DNA from: Chryseobacterium sp. BGARF1
Lineage (GTDB): Bacteria; Bacteroidota; Bacteroidia; Flavobacteriales; Weeksellaceae
Assembly (NCBI RefSeq): GCF_001677955.1
Contig: NZ_LELA01000055.1
Location: 62,001 to 126,000 of the forward strand
Reading direction: 5' to 3'
Length of the DNA: 64,000 nt
Below the pieces are notes generated by a model that saw only the letters and a program-made list of their open reading frames with translations, was not told where the DNA came from and did no database searches. Position 1 is the first letter of the stretch, and the number at the start of each line of letters is the position of its first letter. Shown here piece after piece: positions 57,980 to 64,000 of the stretch. Both the position numbers and the translations under genes were made by a program.

Positions 57980-59674
57980 TTAATTTGAAGTATTAGTTTT
58001 GAAGAGAGAAAAAAGGGATCTAAAATCATTGATTGTCACGATTTTGTCACGAGAAAAAATCTTATATGCTCTTTGGAATGCTGTAAAATATTGATATTGC
58101 GATAAGTATGAAATCTTAAAGTCAAGGCTAATTAGTCCGGTTCCCGCTACTAAACAGGACAAATGAAATTTACTTTCGTTTGTCCTGTTCTTTTTTTGGA
58201 GTAATCCGTTGGTTATCTGAAAGATATAGTTTGCGATTACATTCATTCGAGCGGTTCGATAAGTTTTTCCGTCAAACTCCAATTTTTCGGGGAATATCGA
58301 ACCAATTATATCCCGTCTTGTTCTGATTTCGCCCTCGCTGTACATTTTAGGAATGCTTTCTATGTATTTCAAAGCCCTGTCCAAAGACTTTTCTACGTTG
58401 ATTTTCTTGGTATCAGAACCGTCCTTGCTCAACTGTTCTTCCAAACTCTCAATCCGTTTCCTACACTCATCTTTGATTTCGAGATATTCCTCGTCATCAA
58501 TAATTTCAGACAGCAGTTTGTTGCGTGCTACTGATAACCTTGCATTCAGTTTATCTATTTCCTGTGCAATCTGTTTCTTTTCGTCAAACGGATTTTTTGC
58601 GAATTTCTTGTAGTTGTCCAACAGAAGTCTTTTTACTATTTGAGAAGTACCGTTCAACGCAAACTGTCGCATACTCTTTTCAAAAATATCGTTGGCTAAT
58701 TCGGCTTTTTGACGAAAGCCACAAGAGGAAACACAATGATAGTAGTAATAACGGCTTGTTCTTCCTTTGGAAGCACTTCCCGTTAGGTTGCGACCGCATT
58801 CGGGACATACCAAGAAACCACGTAGGGGCAAGTTCTCGTCTGAAAGTATTTTGGTATTGGGACGTTCTACCCTTTTGTTTCCGTCCAATATCAGTTGTAC
58901 CCTATCAAAGAGGTCTTTGGATATAAGTGGTTCGTGCTGACCCTGCACCAAATGTGCTTCTTCGTCCTTGAATTTGGCAATGAATATCTTACCGTAGTAC
59001 AGCGGATTGCGTACGGCAACGTGAAATGCACTTCGGCTTATAGTTGTCTTGTGCAACTTATTCATTTTTTGCCGTACTTGGTCACAGGCAAACACGCCTT
59101 TGGCTATTTCGTTGAAAGCCCACAGCATAGCTGTTGCTTCAGGTTCTTTCGGAGCAATGTATTTTCGTCCGTCCTCTTTGCTTCTATTGATATATCCAAA
59201 AGGTGCTCTACCCATCAAACGCCCCTCTTTCCTTGCCCTACGCATACCGTAGAACGTATTCAATGCTCTGCGGTCATTCTCTACTTCGGGAGCAGAAAGA
59301 TATATGGCAAGCATCATCTTGTTTTCGGGAATGGAGAGGTCTAACGGCTGTTCTACCGCCTGTGGCTCTATACCAAGTTTGTTGAGTGTGCTAATCATTT
59401 GATAAGCATCGCCAGCATTACGGCTGAACCTGTCCCATTTGGTAAACAGGATAAGGTCAGTTTTTGAACTTCTCTTTTTAAGGCTGTTCAATAATCTTGT
59501 CCATTCGGGACGGTTAAAGGTCTTGGCGGAATGGTCTTCATAAATAACCTGCCCAACAGCAATCTTATTGGTTGCACAGTATCTTTTCAGGCGTTCCTCT
59601 TGGTCACGCTGTGAATATCCCTTGTCCGCTTGTTCATCGGTGGAAACACGTATGTATAAATCGGCTCTTTTCAT
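57980..59674 (-). CDS. Large serine recombinase, C-terminus chimeric
   Basis: 564 residues. The resolvase domain opens with YIRVSTDEQADKG (serine nucleophile) and has the DxxxRFSRN-type segment KWDRFSRNAG and E-helix region; the recombinase domain has APFGYIN and a zinc ribbon (CPECGRNLTG, then CVSSCGF); a coiled coil follows (about 370-430). The last ~50 residues, after KFHLSCLVAGTGLI, are encoded across attR into the prophage. It should move the resistance element. Whether the present tail matters is unknown. Confidence 0.88.
   Translation of the reverse strand: MKRADLYIRVSTDEQADKGYSQRDQEERLKRYCATNKIAVGQVIYEDHSAKTFNRPEWTRLLNSLKKRSSKTDLILFTKWDRFSRNAGDAYQMISTLNKLGIEPQAVEQPLDLSIPENKMMLAIYLSAPEVENDRRALNTFYGMRRARKEGRLMGRAPFGYINRSKEDGRKYIAPKEPEATAMLWAFNEIAKGVFACDQVRQKMNKLHKTTISRSAFHVAVRNPLYYGKIFIAKFKDEEAHLVQGQHEPLISKDLFDRVQLILDGNKRVERPNTKILSDENLPLRGFLVCPECGRNLTGSASKGRTSRYYYYHCVSSCGFRQKAELANDIFEKSMRQFALNGTSQIVKRLLLDNYKKFAKNPFDEKKQIAQEIDKLNARLSVARNKLLSEIIDDEEYLEIKDECRKRIESLEEQLSKDGSDTKKINVEKSLDRALKYIESIPKMYSEGEIRTRRDIIGSIFPEKLEFDGKTYRTARMNVIANYIFQITNGLLQKKNRTNESKFHLSCLVAGTGLISLDFKISYLSQYQYFTAFQRAYKIFSRDKIVTINDFRSLFSLFKTNTSN
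58035..58051. other. Integrase arm-type sites at the right prophage end
   Basis: GTCACG at 58035-58040 and 58046-58051 in direct orientation, about 83 bp inside the attR core; compare 15855-15872. Confidence 0.6.
58134..58152 (+). other. attR
   Basis: AGTCCGGTTCCCGCTACTA, identical over 19 bp to the 3' end of tRNA-Met copy 2 (15420-15438), and over the last 10 bp to copy 5. Confidence 0.75.
58153..58198 (+). terminator. Terminator at the element's left boundary
   Basis: Arms at 58153-58168 and 58174-58189 form a 16-bp stem with one G-T pair around a 5-nt loop, followed by seven T residues on the plus strand. It overlaps the end of the recombinase frame and would end rightward tRNA transcription. 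Confidence 0.85.
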
Positions 59675-59734
59675 AGCTAATCATTTTTAAGTGGGTATTG
59701 ACTTTGTGTGGGATTAGCTAAATTACAAAATAAA

Positions 59735-59896
59735 TCATTCGGTGTCAAAGCATTCACGGATAATTATCATTGTGAGGTTGTACAAAAACTCCATAATCAG
59801 TTCGGCTGTTTCCTGTTCCACGTCAATACCGACCTCACGGAGAAGCTCCATTGCTTCCTCGATAGGTATTTTTTCTATTTCTTTTCTCTCCTGCAT
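59735..59896 (-). CDS. Small protein upstream of the serine recombinase
   Basis: 53 residues (MQERKEIEKIPIEEAMELLR...), ATG at 59896, stop at 59735. Acidic and helical. It precedes the recombinase by 60 nt on the same strand; small proteins in that place are common in such elements. Function unknown. Confidence 0.6.
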   Translation of the reverse strand: MQERKEIEKIPIEEAMELLREVGIDVEQETAELIMEFLYNLTMIIIRECFDTE

Positions 59897-60050
59897 CGCC
59901 TAACTCGTTTTGTACTGACTAAATTAATCAGGTAAACAAGTCGGGCTTCCAATGTTGCAGTGAGAGGTAGCATTTGGCGTTCAGTTGCCAAATATTATTA
60001 TGAAAGAAGTTAAAATCATATTCAAAAAAGAATAAAAAGGTAGCAAAGAT

Positions 60051-60156
60051 AAGGCGGACAGCCACCGCACCGCCCACCAAAAGACTACGGCATAATGGCT
60101 TCGCCACCCTTCGGGACTTATTCCGTTTCCTTTTGGTTTTTCCGCTTGTCCGCCTT
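60051..60156. other. Long nested inverted repeat
   Basis: AAGGCGGACA (60051-60060) pairs with TGTCCGCCTT (60147-60156), CCAAAAG (60077-60083) with CTTTTGG (60130-60136), and small TTCG hairpins lie between (GGCTTCGCC and CCCTTCGGG). The arrangement is that of a structured RNA or cruciform. Confidence 0.6.
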
Positions 60157-60367
60157 GTTAAAATGGCTTTCTTTTTTTTCTGTTTTTTTCTTTTGGAAAA
60201 TAATTTTAAGGGGGAGCAACGCATCGTCAAGATAACCCCCAACCCAAATAAAAGTGGCAGTCAGTGGCACTATTTGGCGTTCATTGTCGTGACTGTAAAC
60301 AGCTGTTTTTCAAACAGTCTTGCCGAACTTTGCAAATGGAAGCGGTTGGTTTTTTCGGCTAACTCCA

Positions 60368-60461
60368 ATCCGTTCCGCAGAACGGATTTTCTGAACCCCT
60401 GTTCAGAGCAAGTTATCTTTTGAGCTACTCGGAATAAATTCCGCATCTCAAAAGCACTTGC
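60368..60461. other. Candidate oriT with three stem-loops
   Basis: ATCCGTTC/GAACGGAT (60368-60387), TGAAC/GTTCA (60392-60405) and the nested set GCAAGT/ACTTGC, CTTTTGAG/CTCAAAAG, CGGAAT/ATTCCG (60408-60461). They lie 66 nt before mobA, the usual place for oriT. Confidence 0.55.
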
Positions 60462-60526
60462 CCTTGCAGGTGGCTGAAAACCGCTCCGAAGTCGCAGTTT
60501 TGGTTTAACATTAAAATGATTTGATT

Positions 60527-60961
60527 ATGGAAGAAGTGAACAGAAAACAGATTAAAAAGACAGGAAGAAAACCGAAGAACGACCCTGCGGTACATCGGTA
60601 TTCCATCAGTCTGAACGCAGAGGAAAACGCCAAGTTCCTTGCCCTTTTCGACCAATCGGGAATGAACATAAAGGCACATTTCATTACGGCTTGTATCTTT
60701 CAAAAGACGGTAAAAACCGTAAAAATTGATATGAATGCGGTAGAATACCACGCAGGATTGACCAAGTTTTTCGGACAGTTCAGAGGAATAGCAACCAATT
60801 ACAATCAGATTGTAAAGCTGTTGAACACACACTTTTCGGAGAAAAAGGCATTGGCATACCTCTACAAATTGGAAAAACAGACCGCAGCAATGAAAGAATT
60901 ATTGCTCAAAGTTTTAATCCTTACCGCAGAATTTGAAAAGAAATACCTAAACAAAGAGTAA
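60527..60961 (+). CDS. mobA: Mobilisation protein, MobA-type relaxosome accessory factor
   Basis: 144 residues from the ATG at 60527; an earlier TTG at 60521 is less likely. It begins MEEVNRKQIKKTGRKPKNDP; a ribbon-helix-helix-like N-terminus (RYSISLNAEENAKFLALFDQ) is followed by a helical region (GQFRGIATNYNQIVKLLNTH). This is the pattern of Bacteroidota MobA-type proteins, which bind oriT and help the relaxase. It ends 4 nt before mobB. Confidence 0.75.
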   Translation: MEEVNRKQIKKTGRKPKNDPAVHRYSISLNAEENAKFLALFDQSGMNIKAHFITACIFQKTVKTVKIDMNAVEYHAGLTKFFGQFRGIATNYNQIVKLLNTHFSEKKALAYLYKLEKQTAAMKELLLKVLILTAEFEKKYLNKE

Positions 60962-60965
60962 AGAA

Positions 60966-62231
60966 ATGGTTGCAAAAATCGGAAAGGGAAGCAATATGTA
61001 CGGAGCTATTTTGTACAATCAGCAGAAAGTGGAAACGGAAAACGGAGCGGTTCTGTTGCTGAATAAGATACCCGACACAATGGACGGTAGGTATTCCGTT
61101 GCGTACTTCAACAAGTGTTTTGAGCCGTATCTGTCTGCCAATATCCGAACGGAAAAGACGGTACGGCACATTTCATTGAACCCCGACCCGAAAGACACGG
61201 TAAGCGATGAACAGTTTACCGAAATGGCACAGGAATATATGGAGCGTATGGGTTACGGCAATCAGCCGTATATCGTATTCAAACATACGGACATTGACCG
61301 CACGCATATACACATCGTTTCGACCTGCGTGGGCATTGACGGCAGGAAAATCCCCGATGATTACGACCACCCTCGCTCAATGGCTATCTGTCGGGATTTG
61401 GAAACGAAATACAATCTGCACAAAGCTACCGAGCAGGAACAGAAACACGACAGCAGAAATTTCAAAAAGGTAGAACAGCAGAAAGGCGATATAAAAAGCC
61501 AAATAGCTTCGGTAGTGCGACACCTGCCGAAGTATTACCAATATACAAGCATTGGGACATACAACGCTTTGCTTTCGTTTTTGAATATTACGGCAGAGGA
61601 AATAAAAGGCGAACGCAACGGAGAGCCTGTACACGGATTGGTATATTTTGCTTTGAACGACAAGGGAGAAAAGGCAAGCAAACCGTTCAAAGCATCTTTG
61701 TTTGGCAAGCACGCAGGAGTAAACGGATTACAACGGCACTTTGAACAATCCAAAGAGAAGATGAAAACCAACCCTGCGAAGTCTGTTCTCAAAAATTCGG
61801 TGGAACTTGCCATTCACACCACAAACAGCGAAAAGGAATTTAAAAAGCAACTTGCCGAACAGGACATTCACACCGTTGTCCGCAGAAACGACAGCGGACG
61901 GATTTATGGTATTACTTTTATTGACAATGGTAGCCGTACTGTTTGGAATGGCTCGCAGTTGGACAGAAACCTGTCGGCAAATCTGTTTAACGATTGGTGG
62001 AACAACGGAAACAAACCCGCATTGAAAGCACAGGACAGCCCTGTTTCCGATACGAACACGATAGACCACCAACCGACCAAAGACCTTTTCGAGTTTATCA
62101 CGCAGGAACATTCGCACAGTTCTGATTTGGGATTGTTCAGCCTGTTGCCCCAAGCACAGGGCGAAGATTACGAGGAACAGGATTTTGCCAATAGAATGAA
62201 GAAAAAGAAGAAAACAAGACAAAAAAAATAA
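60966..62231 (+). CDS. mobB: Relaxase, MobB type
   Basis: 421 residues. The relaxase motifs are near the N-terminus: MYGAILYNQQKV (tyrosine region), HISLNPDPKDTVSDEQ and HTDIDRTHIHIV (the histidine triad). The C-terminal half is polar. It nicks oriT and leads the strand into a conjugation pore provided by another element. The coupling protein gene (mobC) that follows mobB in full conjugative transposons is absent here; catB follows instead. Confidence 0.85.
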   Translation: MVAKIGKGSNMYGAILYNQQKVETENGAVLLLNKIPDTMDGRYSVAYFNKCFEPYLSANIRTEKTVRHISLNPDPKDTVSDEQFTEMAQEYMERMGYGNQPYIVFKHTDIDRTHIHIVSTCVGIDGRKIPDDYDHPRSMAICRDLETKYNLHKATEQEQKHDSRNFKKVEQQKGDIKSQIASVVRHLPKYYQYTSIGTYNALLSFLNITAEEIKGERNGEPVHGLVYFALNDKGEKASKPFKASLFGKHAGVNGLQRHFEQSKEKMKTNPAKSVLKNSVELAIHTTNSEKEFKKQLAEQDIHTVVRRNDSGRIYGITFIDNGSRTVWNGSQLDRNLSANLFNDWWNNGNKPALKAQDSPVSDTNTIDHQPTKDLFEFITQEHSHSSDLGLFSLLPQAQGEDYEEQDFANRMKKKKKTRQKK

Positions 62232-62272
62232 TAGAGATTGTCCTTATTTTCAAAACAAGTTTTAAAATTACT

Positions 62273-62280
62273 TACCTTTG
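62273..62280 (+). promoter_or_regulatory. -7 box of the catB promoter
   Basis: TACCTTTG, an exact TAnnTTTG match. No clear -33 box was found. It is 110 nt before the catB start, leaving a leader with a short ORF and a hairpin. Confidence 0.6.
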
Positions 62281-62284
62281 TTGT

Positions 62285-62302
62285 ATGAAAAAATCAGATT
62301 AG
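62285..62302 (+). other. Five-codon ORF in the catB leader
   Basis: ATG AAA AAA TCA GAT TAG (MKKSD). It begins at about the predicted transcription start, so it may be leaderless or not translated. Serine before aspartate fits the sites at which chloramphenicol stalls ribosomes. Confidence 0.25.
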
Positions 62303-62327
62303 CATATTTTTAGGAACATATAATCTC

Positions 62328-62355
62328 TGTCAAGGCAATAGATGTTGCCCTGACA
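62328..62355 (+). promoter_or_regulatory. Hairpin in the catB leader
   Basis: TGTCA-A-GGCAA pairs with TTGCC-C-TGACA around a 6-nt loop, with one mismatch. It is 35 nt before the start codon. It could act in attenuation with the short ORF. Confidence 0.5.
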
Positions 62356-62390
62356 TTCTATTGAATTATTTAATAATAAATGCTAAAAAG

Positions 62391-63050
62391 ATGAATTTTT
62401 TCGATAGCCCATTTAAGGGCAAAATAATTAGAGACCATATTACCAACCCCAATATCACGGCTGGGAAATATTCCTACTATTCCGGTTATTATCATGGACA
62501 TTCTTTTGATGACTGCGCTCGCTATTTATTTCCAGATAGAGATGACGTTGATAAATTGGTCATAGGTTCATTCTGTTCCATAGGTAGCGGTGCAAGTTTT
62601 ATAATGGCGGGCAATCAAGGGCATCGACATAATTGGATATCCAGTTTTCCCTTTTTTTATATGCCGGAGATTGAAGCATTCAATAAAGCAATTAACGGAT
62701 TTGAAAACGCGGGCGATACAGTTGTCGGTAATGATGTTTGGATAGGGAGCGAGGCAATGATTATGCCGGGAGTGAAGATCGGTGACGGGGCGGTAATCGG
62801 TAGTAGGTCATTAGTCACCAAAGATGTTGCCCCTTACACTATTGTCGGCGGAAACCCTGCAAAACCGATTAAAAAAAGGTTTTCGGACGAAGAGATTCAG
62901 ATCCTGTTAGATATCAAGTGGTGGGATTGGGATGAAGACATATTGACCGAAGCGATACCTTTAATTTGTTCAGGCAACATACAGTCTCTTTTCGATTTTT
63001 ACAACCAAGTTGTAAAAATCGAAAAGAGAGATTTCCCGTATTGTTTTTGA
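62391..63050 (+). CDS. catB: Type B chloramphenicol acetyltransferase (xenobiotic acetyltransferase)
   Basis: 219 residues from the ATG at 62391 ([20 protein letters not shown]); an in-frame TTG at 62361 would add ten residues not found in the family. Hexapeptide-repeat left-handed beta-helix ([39 protein letters not shown]), the active-site histidine in GNQGHRHNW and the C-terminal helix are in place. It acetylates chloramphenicol with acetyl-CoA as a trimer. GC content is between that of the mob genes and that of the host. The exact allele cannot be told by eye. Confidence 0.88.
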   Translation: MNFFDSPFKGKIIRDHITNPNITAGKYSYYSGYYHGHSFDDCARYLFPDRDDVDKLVIGSFCSIGSGASFIMAGNQGHRHNWISSFPFFYMPEIEAFNKAINGFENAGDTVVGNDVWIGSEAMIMPGVKIGDGAVIGSRSLVTKDVAPYTIVGGNPAKPIKKRFSDEEIQILLDIKWWDWDEDILTEAIPLICSGNIQSLFDFYNQVVKIEKRDFPYCF

Positions 63051-63070
63051 CTTATATGTAACAACTGCGA

Positions 63071-63102
63071 AAAGCCTTTCAGTTTTATTGCTGAAAGGCT
63101 TT
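63071..63102 (+). terminator. Terminator of catB
   Basis: AAAGCCTTTCAG and CTGAAAGGCTTT form a perfect 12-bp stem with an 8-nt loop and a T-run. Confidence 0.9.
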
Positions 63103-63109
63103 TTTTAAT

Positions 63110-63142
63110 GTAGAATTTGAAAAGGAGTATTTGAATAAAGAA
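63110..63142 (+). pseudogene. Remnant of a mobA 3' end
   Basis: The frame reads VEFEKEYLNKE; the end of mobA at 60961 reads AEFEKKYLNKE. The DNA is similar too. It suggests that a second mobA copy once stood here and was lost when the floR block was joined. Confidence 0.5.
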
Positions 63143-63191
63143 ATCATTACAAAAATCAAAAAGAGAGAAGTACGAGCAAAATTTTTAAGAT

Positions 63192-63227
63192 TATCTACCT
63201 ATTAGTAGATAGAAATTTATATCTTTG
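63192..63227 (+). promoter_or_regulatory. Operator and promoter in front of floR
   Basis: TATCTAC, 6 nt, GTAGATA (63192-63211) is a perfect inverted repeat of the kind bound by TetR-type repressors, lying just upstream of TATCTTTG (63220-63227), an exact TAnnTTTG box. Confidence 0.7.
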
Positions 63228-63231
63228 CTTT

Positions 63232-63264
63232 ATGGAAACAAAAGAAAAAATAGTAACGTCATGA
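63232..63264 (+). pseudogene. First ten codons of a lost gene, joined to floR
   Basis: ATG-GAA-ACA-AAA-GAA-AAA-ATA-GTA-ACG-TCA-TGA (METKEKIVTS). Its beginning resembles that of TetR-type regulators (METKEKI...). The stop overlaps the floR start as ATGA, so translation would be coupled. AT-rich DNA ends sharply at this point. Confidence 0.5.
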
Positions 63265-64000
63265 CCACCACACGCCCCGCGTGGGCCTATACGCTGCCGG
63301 CAGCACTGCTGCTGATGGCTCCTTTCGACATCCTCGCTTCACTGGCGATGGATATTTATCTCCCTGTCGTTCCAGCGATGCCCGGCATCCTGAACACGAC
63401 GCCCGCTATGATCCAACTCACGTTGAGCCTCTATATGGTGATGCTCGGCGTGGGCCAGGTGATTTTTGGTCCGCTCTCAGACAGAATCGGGCGACGGCCA
63501 ATTCTACTTGCGGGCGCAACGGCTTTCGTCATTGCGTCTCTGGGAGCAGCTTGGTCTTCAACTGCACCGGCCTTTGTCGCTTTCCGTCTACTTCAAGCAG
63601 TGGGCGCGTCGGCCATGCTGGTGGCGACGTTCGCGACGGTTCGCGACGTTTATGCCAACCGTCCTGAGGGTGTCGTCATCTACGGCCTTTTCAGTTCGAT
63701 GCTGGCGTTCGTGCCTGCGCTCGGCCCTATCGCCGGAGCATTGATCGGCGAGTTCTTGGGATGGCAGGCGATATTCATTACTTTGGCTATACTGGCGATG
63801 CTCGCACTCCTAAATGCGGGTTTCAGGTGGCACGAAACCCGCCCTCTGGATCAAGTCAAGACGCGCCGATCTGTCTTGCCGATCTTCGCGAGTCCGGCTT
63901 TTTGGGTTTACACTGTCGGCTTTAGCGCCGGTATGGGCACCTTCTTCGTCTTCTTCTCGACGGCTCCCCGTGTGCTCATAGGCCAAGCGGAATATTCCGA
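63261..64000 (+). CDS. floR: Florfenicol/chloramphenicol efflux transporter FloR, 3' end outside the window
   Basis: 246 codons remain before the window ends (full FloR is about 404 residues). MTTTRPAWAYTLPAALLLMA, the DILASLAMDIYLPVVPAMPG loop, SDRIGRRPILLAGA and later helices match FloR as I know it; I see no difference. It is a 12-helix major facilitator that pumps out phenicols using the proton gradient. GC is much higher than everything around it, which marks recent transfer, most likely from a Gram-negative gene pool such as Proteobacteria. It depends on the captured promoter and ten-codon leader upstream. Confidence 0.92.
   Translation, partial: MTTTRPAWAYTLPAALLLMAPFDILASLAMDIYLPVVPAMPGILNTTPAMIQLTLSLYMVMLGVGQVIFGPLSDRIGRRPILLAGATAFVIASLGAAWSSTAPAFVAFRLLQAVGASAMLVATFATVRDVYANRPEGVVIYGLFSSMLAFVPALGPIAGALIGEFLGWQAIFITLAILAMLALLNAGFRWHETRPLDQVKTRRSVLPIFASPAFWVYTVGFSAGMGTFFVFFSTAPRVLIGQAEYS

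Larger units (their letters stand above)
59897..60526. other. Non-coding, highly structured region before mobA
   Basis: 630 bases without a convincing gene. It contains the long inverted repeat at 60051-60156, the triple stem-loop at 60368-60461 and two copies of TTTGGCGTTCA (near 59975 and 60275). These fit an origin of transfer and its binding sites. Confidence 0.6.
58134..64000. mobile_element. Left part of a mobilisable resistance element
   Basis: Serine recombinase, a small gene, a structured probable oriT region, mobA and mobB, a type B chloramphenicol acetyltransferase and floR. GC rises stepwise from the recombinase to floR, unlike the AT-rich prophage and host. The left boundary appears to be the initiator tRNA end, as the recombinase reading frame runs through it; the right boundary lies outside the window. 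Confidence 0.75.

Noticed and set aside
59928..60242. 104-codon minus-strand ORF in the mob region
   Set aside because: Low-complexity lysine-rich translation of a structured non-coding region.
63281..63744. ORFs in other frames of floR
   Set aside because: High GC produces long open frames; the real frame from 63261 matches FloR throughout.

Overview
The window looks like the chromosome of a Flavobacteriia-type Bacteroidota, probably Chryseobacterium or a close relative. It is AT-rich, promoters follow the Bacteroidota -33 TTG / -7 TAnnTTTG pattern, a pectate lyase carries a type IX secretion C-terminal sorting domain, and the housekeeping genes read as Weeksellaceae-like. Family calls rest on motifs read by eye; no database search was run.

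Layout. (1) 1-15240 is host chromosome: a short-chain dehydrogenase (cut by the window edge), cardiolipin synthase, a methionine-type aminotransferase, parE, a small membrane protein, parC, a rhomboid protease, a secreted pectate lyase, prmC, yaaA, a CPBP protease and a Sua5/YrdC protein. (2) 15251-15763 holds five tandem initiator tRNA-Met genes. (3) 15757-58152 is a complete siphovirus-like prophage of about 42 kb inserted at the 3' end of the last tRNA: integrase at the left end, then almost everything leftward. Read in transcription order it has an immunity region, small early genes, a primase-helicase, head genes (protease, scaffold-like, capsid, tube-like protein), a methyltransferase, an amidoligase cassette, terminase, portal, a second tube-like protein, a large fibre-like protein, a holin/spanin/endolysin lysis cassette, the tape measure protein and tail-tip proteins. 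(4) 58134-64000 is the left part of a second mobile element: a large serine recombinase, a structured region that may be oriT, mobA/mobB, a type B chloramphenicol acetyltransferase and the first 246 codons of floR, whose high GC marks recent transfer from a different donor.

The main new observation is a two-box motif, GTCCTTT - exactly 20 nt - an octamer related to the Bacteroidota -7 box. It occurs nine times (plus one near match) on the prophage coding strand, usually 30-60 nt before the start of a structural operon and often directly behind a terminator. I read it as the late-gene promoter of this phage. It also settles two ambiguous start codons (small terminase and the gene before portal). 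The genes that lack it are the ones with host-type promoters: the immunity region, a rightward membrane-protein moron, a secreted-protein pair and probably the amidoligase cassette.

Other points: paired GTCACG integrase arm sites sit at both prophage ends; the serine recombinase reading frame runs across attR so that its last ~50 residues are prophage-encoded; the repressor operator occurs twice in the immunity region and once before a lipoprotein gene at the far end; floR is joined to the promoter, palindromic operator and first ten codons of an unrelated regulator-like gene.
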